The notes under the pieces: model-generated
Databases searched by the model: none
What the model was told of the DNA's origin: nothing
What the model saw: only the letters and a program-made list of their open reading frames with translations
Shown: in pieces, positions 38,701 through 51,025 of the stretch
Numbering within the stretch: the first letter of the stretch is position 1
Layout of the letters: every line of letters starts with the position of its first letter
Program-made: the position numbers and the translations under genes
Assembly: GCA_964017045.1 (NCBI GenBank)
Contig: OZ024810.1
Location: 1,708,111 to 1,772,110, forward strand
Direction of reading: 5' to 3'
Source of the DNA: Omphiscola glabra
Taxonomy: Eukaryota > Mollusca > Gastropoda > Lymnaeidae
DNA length: 64,000 nt

Positions 38701-41700
38701 TCTGTCAATGAAAAATCTCTGGTGAAACTGTGACGCTCTGACATGCCTGAAATACACAAAATTCATTTTGAGAAGTTGATTTTTTTGTTCCATTCAAACA
38801 AATGTCATGACTTAAGAAAGCATAATTTTTTTAATCAATTTTTTTTTGCTTATCAAATAGGATATTAAATTGAAATGGTGGAAAGTCATGGGGGAGGGAT
38901 TACAAACTAAACTATTGTTATGTTATGGTCAATTTATTTCTTATTCAAGATGGAGCCCTTTTATAAGTTTTCAAATCTAGGACTTCAGTGTGGGTATGCA
39001 TACATTGTTTACATTCAAAATAAATGTTTCTCTAAAAAGTCAAATATGTACTCATTTTTGTGCGGCTTTACACAAGAGCCCATAAAAAAAATCAGACTGC
39101 CCTGGACAGGACACCCTTAGAGGATGCCTGGTTAGAGAGCAGCAAAAGGAATCTACAGGCAGAGATCAAGGGGTCGTCCAAGACTGAGATGGATTGACGA
39201 TGTAGAAAATGACTTACACCAGCCAGGGGTCTGGGCATGGACGCGGCCATTGATCAATCCCAATGGAATGATGTCGTGGCGCAGACCAGTGCTCTACATG
39301 GGCTGTAGCGCCACGATGATGATATGTGGCAAAGGGTCACTACTCAGGAATATTGTAACACATGGTGAGTGTCCATCCCATAACAAACACATGACCCTGT
39401 CCTCTCTTTCTCTCTGCTAGTTTGACGGGGAAACCCACAAAGATGTCATTGTTCTTCTGTGGGTCCTATATCAGGGATGTCCGATGCCACCTGCTCATTT
39501 TGAACTTAGCCTGTACACAAATACCCAACTAGTTGTAAACTTTGGAGTGTTAAGATGAAACATACTACATGTACACAAATACCCAACTAGTTGTAAACTT
39601 TGGAGTGTTCAGATTAAACATACTGCCTGTACACAAATACCCAACTAGTTGTAGACTTTGGAGTGTTCAGATTAAACATACTGCCTGTACACAAATACCC
39701 AACTAGTTGTAAACTTTGGAGTGTTCAGATTAAACATACTGCCTGTACACCACTATGCAACTAGTTGTAGGCCTTGGAGTGTTCAGATTAAACATACTGC
39801 CATGTGCTAAATATTACATTATGTATGTTTGTTATGTTAATCACCTCACCCAGGCATGTAAAGAGTTTGGACTGATTATTATTCTACAGAAATAAATGTC
39901 ACAACGCAAGAAACACAGTACCTCCAAACATATCTAGTGAAGGCCATAATCTGTCAGTAGAGTTTCACACACCTTGGGTCCAATATCTCTAGCACAGTCT
40001 CCATTGAAGAGGTCAACATTAGGATTGCAAAAGCAGCAGCAACGATGGCTAAATAGAACTAGCGGTGTGGAATAATCCTAAACTCGATGAAAGCACAAAA
40101 CTATATGGCAGTGAAGTGTGGACCACATGTGCCAGTCATTAGCGGAAACTCAACAGCTTCCACCAAAGATGTCTGCAACACATTTTGCGATGTTAGATGA
40201 CAGGACAAGGTGCCTAATACAGGGGTTTTGGAATGTACCAAAATGTGTAGCATGTTCTCCTCTCTTAACAGTTAGTGCCTTCACTGGTTAGGTCATGTAA
40301 GGAGAACTGAGGGAAACCATATTCCAAAGAATCTGCTGTATAGATAGAGTTGGCAGAGGGGGCAAGACTTGGCCGCAGCTGCATTTTAAGGCATGAAATC
40401 AAAGAATGGGAGATCATTGCTGAGCAGCATGCCAGCTGCCAAACAGCAGCATGAGTGGGAGCCAAACAGGCAGAAGATGCGTGAAACAAAGTAGTTGCAA
40501 CAAGAGCATCACAGAAGGCCAACATTAACCAGGATCCTTTGCAACAAGAGCATCACAGAAGGCCAGCATTAACCAGGATCCCTTGCAACAAGAGCATCAC
40601 AGAAGGCCAACATTAACCAGGATCCCTTGCAACAAGAGCATCACAGAAGGCCAACATTAACCAGGATCCCTTGCAACAAGAGCAACACAGAAGGCCAACA
40701 TTAACCAGGATCCCTTGCAACAAGAGCATCACAGAAGGCCAGCATTAACCAGGATCCCTTGCAACAAGAGCATCACAGAAGGCCAGCATTAACCAGGATC
40801 CCTTGCAACAAGAGCAACACAGAAGGCCAGCATTAACCAGGATCCTTTGCAACAAGAGCATCACAGAAGGCCAGCATTAACCAGGATACAAGGTACATCT
40901 GCGATTAGTGCATCCGAGAATGTCATTCCAGGATCAGACCCGTAAGCCATTTGATAAAGTATCAATAGCAACTCCATCGTTTCACAAAGACAGGATACCA
41001 TATTTATGTTTGTCATACTTTGAATAACATGTTTAAATCCAGAGTTATCCCATGTATTTATTAAATGATTGTCCTACTTTGCATTACCTGTAAAATATTT
41101 GTTATCCAGAGTTATCCAACCAGTCAACCACTTGGCACACACCACCAATCAAATCAACCACTTGGCACACACAACCAATCAAATCAACCACTTGGCACAC
41201 ACCACCAACCAGTCAACCACTTGGCACACACCACCAACCAGTCAACCACTTGGCACAAACCACCAACCAGTCAACCACTTGGCACACACCACCAACCAAT
41301 CAACCACTTGGCACACACCACCAAACAATCAACCACTTGGCACACACCACCAACCAGTCAACCACTTGGCACACACCACCAACCAGTCAACCACTTGGCA
41401 CACACCACCAACCAGTCAACCACTTGGTAAATGGCTTCAGGTATTATACAACTTTCTTCTTTTTTTCTTCTTTTTTTTTTGGGCAATTTGTTTCCAAGGA
41501 GATGAATTTGTGCAACATATTATCATAAGTAAATTGTCAGAATATATTTGCAACAAGATAGCTTTATAGACTTCTGTCAAAACTTAAATTCCTTTTACTT
41601 TCCACCTTGCAAACTAAGACATTTATTAGTTTGAAAGAAATATTTCTTATTGCAAGCGCGAGTCCAAAAATAGAAAAGAATTTGAAAACAATTTATTAAA

Positions 41701-44700
41701 TAGACTCAACGACGGGACATTAGAAGCAGAATATTTAAGCAGAATATTTACCCAGAGTAGAACCCCCTTCACTCGGGACACAGGTAAAACCTTGGCGCCT
41801 TGGAAAATAGTAAACTGTCACTCCTTTGAAATTGACTTTTTTCTTCATACGTTTTGGTGGAGACGGCCCACATGCTAAAAAAAAGGTAAATAAAATATGC
41901 ATTAATTTTAAAACAAAATTCAAATATGTGGCATTAGACATTGAAGTATGCTAAAACAGAATCAATCAATAGATTAACTATTATCATTCTTAATTTGAAT
42001 GTTCTTACCATAATTCACAATTGTATTGAAATAGAGTATTGTGTCAGTGAAGAATGCAATTACAATGATCAGTTTCCAAGTCACTAAAATTGGGTGTAGC
42101 GGTTTTTTCCCCACACTTCTGATGAGCCTTGACACCCCACTGCAGACAATTGTTTCCTGGGTTGATGTGGTTATTGACCAAACTTTCTCTTCCAACACAT
42201 TCTTTTAAAGCTGGCCCAGTGTGACTTGTTATTCCATCCATCCATCCATCCCTGTGGCGCTACAGCCCATGTTGGGTTTTGGGCTGCCCGACTACTTGTT
42301 ATTCCATAGGTTTTTAAAATTTATTTTAACCGCACCAATAAGTTTTCTTTTTAAAAGTATTACTATCATATTTCATTTTACTTTTGATCCCTGAAAAGAA
42401 CTTTTTATAAAATCGTCACTGCTGACTTTTGTATTGATTAAAGTTTCAGCCAAGTTCATTGCCATTTTTGTTTGAATAGCTGATTTGTTTTAAGTATAAC
42501 TTTAGGTGCGTACTATAGCTTAGCCTCCAATTATGTGACACAAAGCTGTTTTTGTCCTAAACTTTTCAATGACCTTATCTACTATAGCTTAGCCTCCAAT
42601 TATGTGACACAAAGCTGTTTTTGTCCTAAACTTTTCAATGACCTTATCTACTATAGCTTAGCCTCCAATTATGTGACACAAAGCTGTTTTTGTCCTAAAC
42701 TTTTCAATGACCTTATCTACTATAGCTTAGCCTCCAATTATGTGACACAAAGCTGTTTTTGTCCTAAACTTTTCAATGACCTTATCTACTATAGCTTAGC
42801 CTCCAATTATGTGACACAAAGCTGTTTTTGTCCTAAACTTTTCAATGACCTTATCTACTATAGCTTAGCCTCCAATTATGTGACACAAAGCTGTTTTTGT
42901 CCTAAACTTTTCAATGACCTTATCTACTATAGCTTAGCCTCCAATTATGTGACACAAAGCTGTTTTTGTCCTAAACTTTTCAATGACCTTATCTACTATA
43001 GCGTAGCCTCCAATTATGTGACACAAAGCTGTTTTTGTCCTAAACTTTTCAATGACCTTATCTACTATAGCGTAGCCTCCAATTATGTGACACAAAGCTG
43101 TTTTTGTCCTAAACTTTTCAATGACCTTATCTACTATAGCTTAGCCTCCAATTAAGTGACACAAAGCTGTTTTTGTCCTAAACTTTTCAATGACCTTATC
43201 TACTATAGCGTAGCCTCCAATTATGTGACACAAAGCTGTTTTTGTCCTAAACTTTTCAATGACCTTATCTACTATAGCGTAGCCTCCAATTATGTGACAC
43301 AAAGCTGTTTTTGTCCTAAACTTTTCAATGACCTTATCTACTATAGCGTAGCCTCCAATTATGTGACACAAAGCTGTTTTTGTCCTAAACTTTTCAATGA
43401 CCTTATCTACTATAGCGTAGCCTCCAATTATGTGACACAAAGCTGTTTTTGTCCTAAACTTTTCAATGACCTTATCTACTATAGCGTAGCCTCCAATTAT
43501 GTGACACAAAGCTGTTTTTGTCCTAAACTTTTCAATGACCTTATCTACTATAGCGTAGCCTCCAATTATGTGACACAAAGCTGTTTTTGTCCTAAACTTT
43601 TCAATGACCTTATCTACTATAGCTTAGCCTCCAATTAAGTGACACAAAGCTGTTTATGTCCTAAACTTTTCAATGACCTTATCTACTATAGCGTAGCCTC
43701 CAATTATGTGACACAAAGCTGTTTTTGTCCTAAACTTTTCAATGACCTTATCTACTATAGCGTAGCCTCCAATTATGTGACACAAAGCTGTTTTTGTCCT
43801 AAACTTTTCAATGACCTTATCTACTATAGCGTAGCCTCCAATTATGTGACACAAAGCTGTTTTTGTCCTAAACTTTTCAATGACCTTATCTACTATAGCG
43901 TAGCCTCCAATTATGTGACACAAAGCTGTTTTTGTCCTAAACTTTTCAATGACCTTATCTACTATAGCTTAGCCTCCAATTATGTGACACAAAGCTGTTT
44001 TTGTCCTAAACTTTTCAATGACCTTATCTACTATAGCTTAGCCTCCAATTAAGTGACACAAAGCTGTTTTTGTCCTAAACTTTTCAATGACCTTATCTAC
44101 TATAGCTTAGCCTCCAATTAAGTGACACAAAGCTGTTTTTGTCCTAAACTTTTCAATGACCTTATCTACTATAGCTTAGCCTCCAATTAAGTGACACAAA
44201 GCTGTTTTTGTCCTAAACTTTTCAATGACCTTATCTACTATAGCTTAGCCTCCAATTATGTGACACAAAGCTGTTTTTGTCCTAAACTTTTCAATGACCT
44301 TATCTACTATAGCTTAGCCTCCAATTAAGTGACACAAAGCTGTTTTTGTCCTAAACTTTTCAATGACCTTATCTACTATAGCTTAGCCTCCAATTATGTG
44401 ACACAAAGCTGTTTTTGTCCTAAACTTTTCAATGACCTTATCTACTATAGCTTAGCCTCCAATTAAGTGACACAAAGCTGTTTTTGTCCTAAACTTTTCA
44501 ATGACCTTATCTACTATAGCTTAGCCTCCAATTATGTGACACAAAGCTGTTTTTGTCCTAAACTTTTCAATGACCTTATCTACTATAGCTTAGCCTCCAA
44601 TTAAGTGACACAAAGCTGTTTTTGTCCTAAACTTTTCAATGACCTTATCTACTATAGCTTAGCCTCCAATTAAGTGACACAAAGCTGTTTTTGTCCTAAA

Positions 44701-47700
44701 CTTTTCAATGACCTTATCTACTATAGCTTAGCCTCCAATTAAGTGACACAAAGCTGTTTATGTCCTAAACTTTTCAATGATCTGATCTACTATAGCTTAG
44801 CCTCCAATTAAGTGACACAAAGCTGTTTTTGTCCTAAACTTTTCAATGACCTTATCTACTATAGCTTAGCCTCCAATTAAGTGACACAAAGCTGTTTTTG
44901 TCCTAAACTTTTCAATGACCTTATCTACTATAGCTTAGCCTCCAATTAAGTGACACAAAGCTGTTTTTGTCCTAAACTTTTCAATGACCTTATCTACTAT
45001 AGCTTAGCCTCCAATTAAGTGACACAAAGCTGTTTTTGTCCTAAACTTTTCAATGACCTTATCTACTATAGCTTAGCCTCCAATTAAGTGACACAAAGCT
45101 GTTTTTGTCCTAAACTTTTCAATGACCTTATCTACTATAGCTTAGCCTCCAATTAAGTGACACAAAGCTGTTTTTGTCCTAAACTTTTCAATGACCTTAT
45201 CTACTATAGCTTAGCCTCCAATTAAGTGACACAAAGCTGTTTTTGTCCTAAACTTTTCAATGACCTTATCTACTATAGCTTAGCCTCCAATTAAGTGACA
45301 CAAAGCTGTTTTTGTCCTAAACTTTTCAATGACCTTATCTACTATAGCTTAGCCTCCAATTAAGTGACACAAAGCTGTTTTTGTCCTAAACTTTTCAATG
45401 ACCTTATCTACTATAGCTTAGCCTCCAATTAAGTGACACAAAGCTGTTTTTGTCCTAAACTTTTCAATGACCTTATCTACTATAGCTTAGCCTCCAATTA
45501 AGTGACACAAAGCTGTTTTTGTCCTAAACTTTTCAATGACCTTATCTACTATAGCTTAGCCTCCAATTAAGTGACACAAAGCTGTTTTTGTCCTAAACTT
45601 TTCAATGACCTTATCTACTATAGCTTAGCCTCCAATTAAGTGACACAAAGCTGTTTTTGTCCTAAACTTTTCAATGACCTTATCTACTATAGCTTAGCCT
45701 CCAATTAAGTGACACAAAGCTGTTTTTGTCCTAAACTTTTCAATGACCTTATCTACTATAGCTTAGCCTCCAATTAAGTGACACAAAGCTGTTTTTGTCC
45801 TAAACTTTTCAATGACCTTATCTACTATAGCTTAGCCTCCAATTAAGTGACACAAAGCTGTTTTTGTCCTAAACTTTTCAATGACCTTATCTACTATAGC
45901 TTAGCCTCCAATTAAGTGACACAAAGCTGTTTTTGTCCTAAACTTTTCAATGACCTTATCTACTATAGCTTAGCCTCCAATTAAGTGACACAAAGCTGTT
46001 TTTGTCCTAAACTTTTCAATGACCTTATCTACTATAGCTTAGCCTCCAATTAAGTGACACAAAGCTGTTTTTGTCCTAAACTTTTCAATGACCTTATCTA
46101 CTATAGCTTAGCCTCCAATTAAGTGACACAAAGCTGTTTTTGTCCTAAACTTTTCAATGACCTTATCTACTATAGCTTAGCCTCCAATTAAGTGACACAA
46201 AGCTGTTTTTGTCCTAAACTTTTCAATGACCTTATCTACTATAGCTTAGCCTCCAATTAAGTGACACAAAGCTGTTTTTGTCCTAAACTTTTCAATGACC
46301 TTATCTACTATAGCTTAGCCTCCAATTAAGTGACACAAAGCTGTTTTTGTCCTAAACTTTTCAATGACCTTATCTACTATAGCTTAGCCTCCAATTAAGT
46401 GACACAAAGCTGTTTTTGTCCTAAACTTTTCAATGACCTTATCTACTATAGCTTAGCCTCCAATTAAGTGACACAAAGCTGTTTTTGTCCTAAACTTTTC
46501 AATGACCTTATCTACTATAGCTTAGCCTCCAATTAAGTGACACAAAGCTGTTTTTGTCCTAAACTTTTCAATGACCTTATCTACTATAGCTTAGCCTCCA
46601 ATTAAGTGACACAAAGCTGTTTTTGTCCTAAACTTTTCAATGACCTTATCTACTATAGCTTAGCCTCCAATTAAGTGACACAAAGCTGTTTTTGTCCTAA
46701 ACTTTTCAATGACCTTATCTACTATAGCTTAGCCTCCAATTAAGTGACACAAAGCTGTTTTTGTCCTAAACTTTTCAATGACCTTATCTACTATAGCTTA
46801 GCCTCCAATTAAGTGACACAAAGCTGTTTTTGTCCTAAACTTTTCAATGACCTTATCTACTATAGCTTAGCCTCCAATTAAGTGACACAAAGCTGTTTTT
46901 GTCCTAAACTTTTCAATGACCTTATCTACTATAGCTTAGCCTCCAATTAAGTGACACAAAGCTGTTTTTGTCCTAAACTTTTCAATGACCTTATCTACTA
47001 TAGCTTAGCCTCCAATTAAGTGACACAAAGCTGTTTTTGTCCTAAACTTTTCAATGACCTTATCTACTATAGCTTAGCCTCCAATTAAGTGACACAAAGC
47101 TGTTTTTGTCCTAAACTTTTCAATGACCTTATCTACTATAGCTTAGCCTCCAATTAAGTGACACAAAGCTGTTTTTGTCCTAAACTTTTCAATGACCTTA
47201 TCTACTATAGCTTAGCCTCCAATTAAGTGACACAAAGCTGTTTTTGTCCTAAACTTTTCAATGACCTTATCTACTATAGCTTAGCCTCCAATTAAGTGAC
47301 ACAAAGCTGTTTTTGTCCTAAACTTTTCAATGACCTTATCTACTATAGCTTAGCCTCCAATTAAGTGACACAAAGCTGTTTTTGTCCTAAACTTTTCAAT
47401 GACCTTATCTACTATAGCTTAGCCTCCAATTAAGTGACACAAAGCTGTTTTTGTCCTAAACTTTTCAATGACCTTATCTACTATAGCTTAGCCTCCAATT
47501 AAGTGACACAAAGCTGTTTTTGTCCTAAACTTTTCAATGACCTTATCTACTATAGCTTAGCCTCCAATTAAGTGACACAAAGCTGTTTTTGTCCTAAACT
47601 TTTCAATGACCTTATCTACTATAGCTTAGCCTCCAATTAAGTGACACAAAGCTGTTTTTGTCCTAAACTTTTCAATGACCTTATCTACTATAGCTTAGCC

Positions 47701-50700
47701 TCCAATTAAGTGACACAAAGCTGTTTTTGTCCTAAACTTTTCAATGACCTTATCTACTATAGCTTAGCCTCCAATTAAGTGACACAAAGCTGTTTTTGTC
47801 CTAAACTTTTCAATGACCTTATCTACTATAGCTTAGCCTCCAATTAAGTGACACAAAGCTGTTTTTGTCCTAAACTTTTCAATGACCTTATCTACTATAG
47901 CTTAGCCTCCAATTAAGTGACACAAAGCTGTTTTTGTCCTAAACTTTTCAATGACCTTATCTACTATAGCTTAGCCTCCAATTAAGTGACACAAAGCTGT
48001 TTTTGTCCTAAACTTTTCAATGACCTTATCTACTATAGCTTAGCCTCCAATTAAGTGACACAAAGCTGTTTTTGTCCTAAACTTTTCAATGACCTTATCT
48101 ACTATAGCTTAGCCTCCAATTAAGTGACACAAAGCTGTTTTTGTCCTAAACTTTTCAATGACCTTATCTACTATAGCTTAGCCTCCAATTAAGTGACACA
48201 AAGCTGTTTTTGTCCTAAACTTTTCAATGACCTTATCTACTATAGCTTAGCCTCCAATTAAGTGACACAAAGCTGTTTTTGTCCTAAACTTTTCAATGAC
48301 CTTATCTACTATAGCTTAGCCTCCAATTAAGTGACACAAAGCTGTTTTTGTCCTAAACTTTTCAATGACCTTATCTACTATAGCTTAGCCTCCAATTAAG
48401 TGACACAAAGCTGTTTTTGTCCTAAACTTTTCAATGACCTTATCTACTATAGCTTAGCCTCCAATTAAGTGACACAAAGCTGTTTTTGTCCTAAACTTTT
48501 CAATGACCTTATCTACTATAGCTTAGCCTCCAATTAAGTGACACAAAGCTGTTTTTGTCCTAAACTTTTCAATGACCTTATCTACTATAGCTTAGCCTCC
48601 AATTAAGTGACACAAAGCTGTTTTTGTCCTAAACTTTTCAATGACCTTATCTACTATAGCTTAGCCTCCAATTAAGTGACACAAAGCTGTTTTTGTCCTA
48701 AACTTTTCAATGACCTTATCTACTATAGCTTAGCCTCCAATTAAGTGACACAAAGCTGTTTTTGTCCTAAACTTTTCAATGACCTTATCTACTATAGCTT
48801 AGCCTCCAATTAAGTGACACAAAGCTGTTTTTGTCCTAAACTTTTCAATGACCTTATCTACTATAGCTTAGCCTCCAATTAAGTGACACAAAGCTGTTTT
48901 TGTCCTAAACTTTTCAATGACCTTATCTACTATAGCTTAGCCTCCAATTAAGTGACACAAAGCTGTTTTTGTCCTAAACTTTTCAATGACCTTATCTACT
49001 ATAGCTTAGCCTCCAATTAAGTGACACAAAGCTGTTTTTGTCCTAAACTTTTCAATGACCTTATCTACTATAGCTTAGCCTCCAATTAAGTGACACAAAG
49101 CTGTTTTTGTCCTAAACTTTTCAATGACCTTATCTACTATAGCTTAGCCTCCAATTAAGTGACACAAAGCTGTTTTTGTCCTAAACTTTTCAATGACCTT
49201 ATCTACTATAGCTTAGCCTCCAATTAAGTGACACAAAGCTGTTTTTGTCCTAAACTTTTCAATGACCTTATCTACTATAGCTTAGCCTCCAATTAAGTGA
49301 CACAAAGCTGTTTTTGTCCTAAACTTTTCAATGACCTTATCTACTATAGCTTAGCCTCCAATTAAGTGACACAAAGCTGTTTTTGTCCTAAACTTTTCAA
49401 TGACCTTATCTACTATAGCTTAGCCTCCAATTAAGTGACACAAAGCTGTTTTTGTCCTAAACTTTTCAATGACCTTATCTACTATAGCTTAGCCTCCAAT
49501 TAAGTGACACAAAGCTGTTTTTGTCCTAAACTTTTCAATGACCTTATCTACTATAGCTTAGCCTCCAATTAAGTGACACAAAGCTGTTTTTGTCCTAAAC
49601 TTTTCAATGACCTTATCTACTATAGCTTAGCCTCCAATTAAGTGACACAAAGCTGTTTTTGTCCTAAACTTTTCAATGACCTTATCTACTATAGCTTAGC
49701 CTCCAATTAAGTGACACAAAGCTGTTTTTGTCCTAAACTTTTCAATGACCTTATCTACTATAGCTTAGCCTCCAATTAAGTGACACAAAGCTGTTTTTGT
49801 CCTAAACTTTTCAATGACCTTATCTACTATAGCTTAGCCTCCAATTAAGTGACACAAAGCTGTTTTTGTCCTAAACTTTTCAATGACCTTATCTACTATA
49901 GCTTAGCCTCCAATTAAGTGACACAAAGCTGTTTTTGTCCTAAACTTTTCAATGACCTTATCTACTATAGCTTAGCCTCCAATTAAGTGACACAAAGCTG
50001 TTTATGTCCTAAACTTTTCAATGATCTGATCTACTATAGCTTAGCCTCCAATTAAGTGACACAAAGCTGTTTTTGTCCTAAACTTTTCAATGACCTTATC
50101 TACTATAGCTTAGCCTCCAATTAAGTGACACAAAGCTGTTTTTGTCCTAAACTTTTCAATGACCTTATCTACTATAGCTTAGCCTCCAATTAAGTGACAC
50201 AAAGCTGTTTTTGTCCTAAACTTTTCAATGACCTTATCTACTATAGCTTAGCCTCCAATTAAGTGACACAAAGCTGTTTATGTCCTAAACTTTTCAATGA
50301 TCTGATCTACTATAGCTTAGCCTCCAATTAAGTGACACAAAGCTGTTTTTGTCCTAAACTTTTCAATGACCTTATCTACTATAGCTTAGCCTCCAATTAA
50401 GTGACACAAAGCTGTTTATGTCCTAAACTTGTCAATGACCGTATCTACTATAGCGTAGCCTCCAATTAAGTGACACAAAGGTGTTTATGTCCTAAACTTG
50501 TCAATGACCGTATCTACTATAGCGTAGCCTCCAATTAAGTGACACAAAGGTGTTTATGTCCTAAACTTGTCAATGATCTGATCTACTATAGCTTAGCCTC
50601 CAATTAAGTGACACAAAGCTGTTTATGTCCTAAACTCGTCAATGATCTGATTCCCACTTAAAGTCAGGGTATGGACGCATCAGAGTACATCTTTGGAACA

Positions 50701-50989
50701 ACTTACCTTCAGGTGCCAAAGCATCGGTGCTGCCAGCACTGCAATTGCTGTCATCGCTCTCTGACTGACCATTGGGTGGGGTGGCTGTGTCCGTACCCTC
50801 ACCCACACTCTCATCCAACTTGCGTTTCAGCATGGCCGAAGCTCGGGTGCGACAGAAAGATTTTGTGGTAGGAGTCGCCGCCCTCAGATGGCAGCAGAGA
50901 CCCGAGCCGTTATCAGTTGTGGTGGACTGTTGTAAAAAGTTCTCCCCTACTTGTGACTTGGATGGAGATCCTGATGGTGCTTGCTGCAT
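35787..50989 (-). CDS. CSRNP: Cysteine/serine-rich nuclear protein (CSRNP/AXUD1 family), three coding exons
   Basis: Exon 1 ends at 50707, exon 2 is 41874-41752 and exon 3 is 38746-35787. The phase 1 joins yield [17 protein letters not shown] and [17 protein letters not shown], matching the vertebrate proteins. Start candidates are 50833 (MLKRKLDE, good Kozak context, matches the family's LKRKFD; 1069 aa) and in-frame 50989 (1121 aa). Exon 2 encodes [20 protein letters not shown], the family signature. Exon 3 encodes [20 protein letters not shown] and a Cys-rich block with about ten cysteines ([49 protein letters not shown]), closest to CSRNP2/3. The C-terminal part is long (vertebrate proteins about 540-600 aa), Ser/Thr-rich, with two Gln runs and a Pro run. 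Family knowledge: TGF-beta/Axin-induced nuclear proteins binding AGAGTG-type sites and activating transcription. Intron 1 is almost entirely a 69-bp satellite. The paralogue number cannot be assigned, as invertebrates usually have a single gene. Confidence 0.92.
39090..39330 (+). mobile_element. LINE 3'-end fragment
   Basis: Translation in shifting frames resembles the C-terminal tail of endonuclease-RT LINEs: a [15 protein letters not shown] block, then [14 protein letters not shown]. It then reads catgggctgtagcgccac and a (GAT)n-like tail. Decayed. It lies in CSRNP intron 2, antisense to the gene. Confidence 0.6.
39511..39802. repeat. 58-bp minisatellite, five copies
   Basis: The motif ctgtacacaaatacccaact starts at 39511, about 39569, 39627, 39685 and about 39743, period 58. 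The last copy is diverged. It lies in CSRNP intron 2. Confidence 0.92.
39900..40960 (+). mobile_element. Decayed LINE (endonuclease-RT C-terminal part) invaded by a minisatellite
   Basis: Frame-shifted translation gives [22 protein letters not shown], [28 protein letters not shown] and, past the internal array, YICD, stop, CIRECHSRI, which looks like the C-terminal zinc-finger tail of this LINE class. Frames are broken many times, so it is not functional. A 44-bp tandem array sits inside it. It lies in CSRNP intron 2, antisense to the gene. Confidence 0.7.
40490..40885. repeat. 44-bp minisatellite, nine copies, inside a LINE
   Basis: The unit caacaagagcatcacagaag plus gccagcattaaccaggatcc plus cttg has period 44. 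Variants are gccaac/gccagc and atcaca/aacaca. LINE homology lies on both sides. Confidence 0.93.
41110..41430. repeat. 29-bp minisatellite, about eleven copies
   Basis: The unit caaccagtcaaccacttggc plus acacaccac has period 29. Because 29 is not a multiple of three and stops are absent, all three plus frames stay open, which accounts for three overlapping spurious frames. It lies in CSRNP intron 2, ending about 320 bp downstream of exon 2's donor. Confidence 0.93.
42238..42293 (-). mobile_element. 56-bp LINE stub with 14-bp target duplication
   Basis: The direct repeat acttgttattccat flanks the insert at 42224-42237 and 42294-42307. Read on the minus strand, the insert ends catgggctgtagcgccac followed by (GGAT)n. 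The first part is the same 3' end seen at 39297-39314. It is an extreme 5' truncation. Confidence 0.85.
42511..50650. repeat. 69-bp satellite array, 118 copies, in CSRNP intron 1
   Basis: The unit begins tactatagcttagcctccaa and continues through ttaagtgacacaaagctg, tttttgtcctaaactttt and caatgaccttatc. The unit start at 42511 and that at 50584 are 8073 bp apart, exactly 117 x 69, so there is no net indel. Variants cluster. Copies with ttatg and gcgta occur at 42.5-44.5 kb, while ttaag copies fill 44.5-50.4 kb almost without change. Diverged copies (tttatgtcc, gatctgatc, cttgtcaatgaccg) occur singly at 44.76, 50.0 and 50.28 kb and at the right edge. Because 69 = 3 x 23, frames stay open on both strands in the left part; these are not genes. 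Confidence 0.98.
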
Positions 50990-51025
50990 GGCGTGCACTG
51001 CTTGATGGCAGGCATTCTCGTCTCT

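Noticed and set aside
40490..40885. Direct repeats resembling a CRISPR array
   Set aside because: The repeats are head-to-tail without unique spacers, the genome is animal, and there are no cas genes.
42535..44052. Long open frames (up to 206 codons) made of a 23-residue repeat on both strands
   Set aside because: They arise because the 69-bp satellite unit is 23 codons long and the ttatg variant lacks the TAA of the common unit. There is no splice logic or start context, and most of the array has stops.
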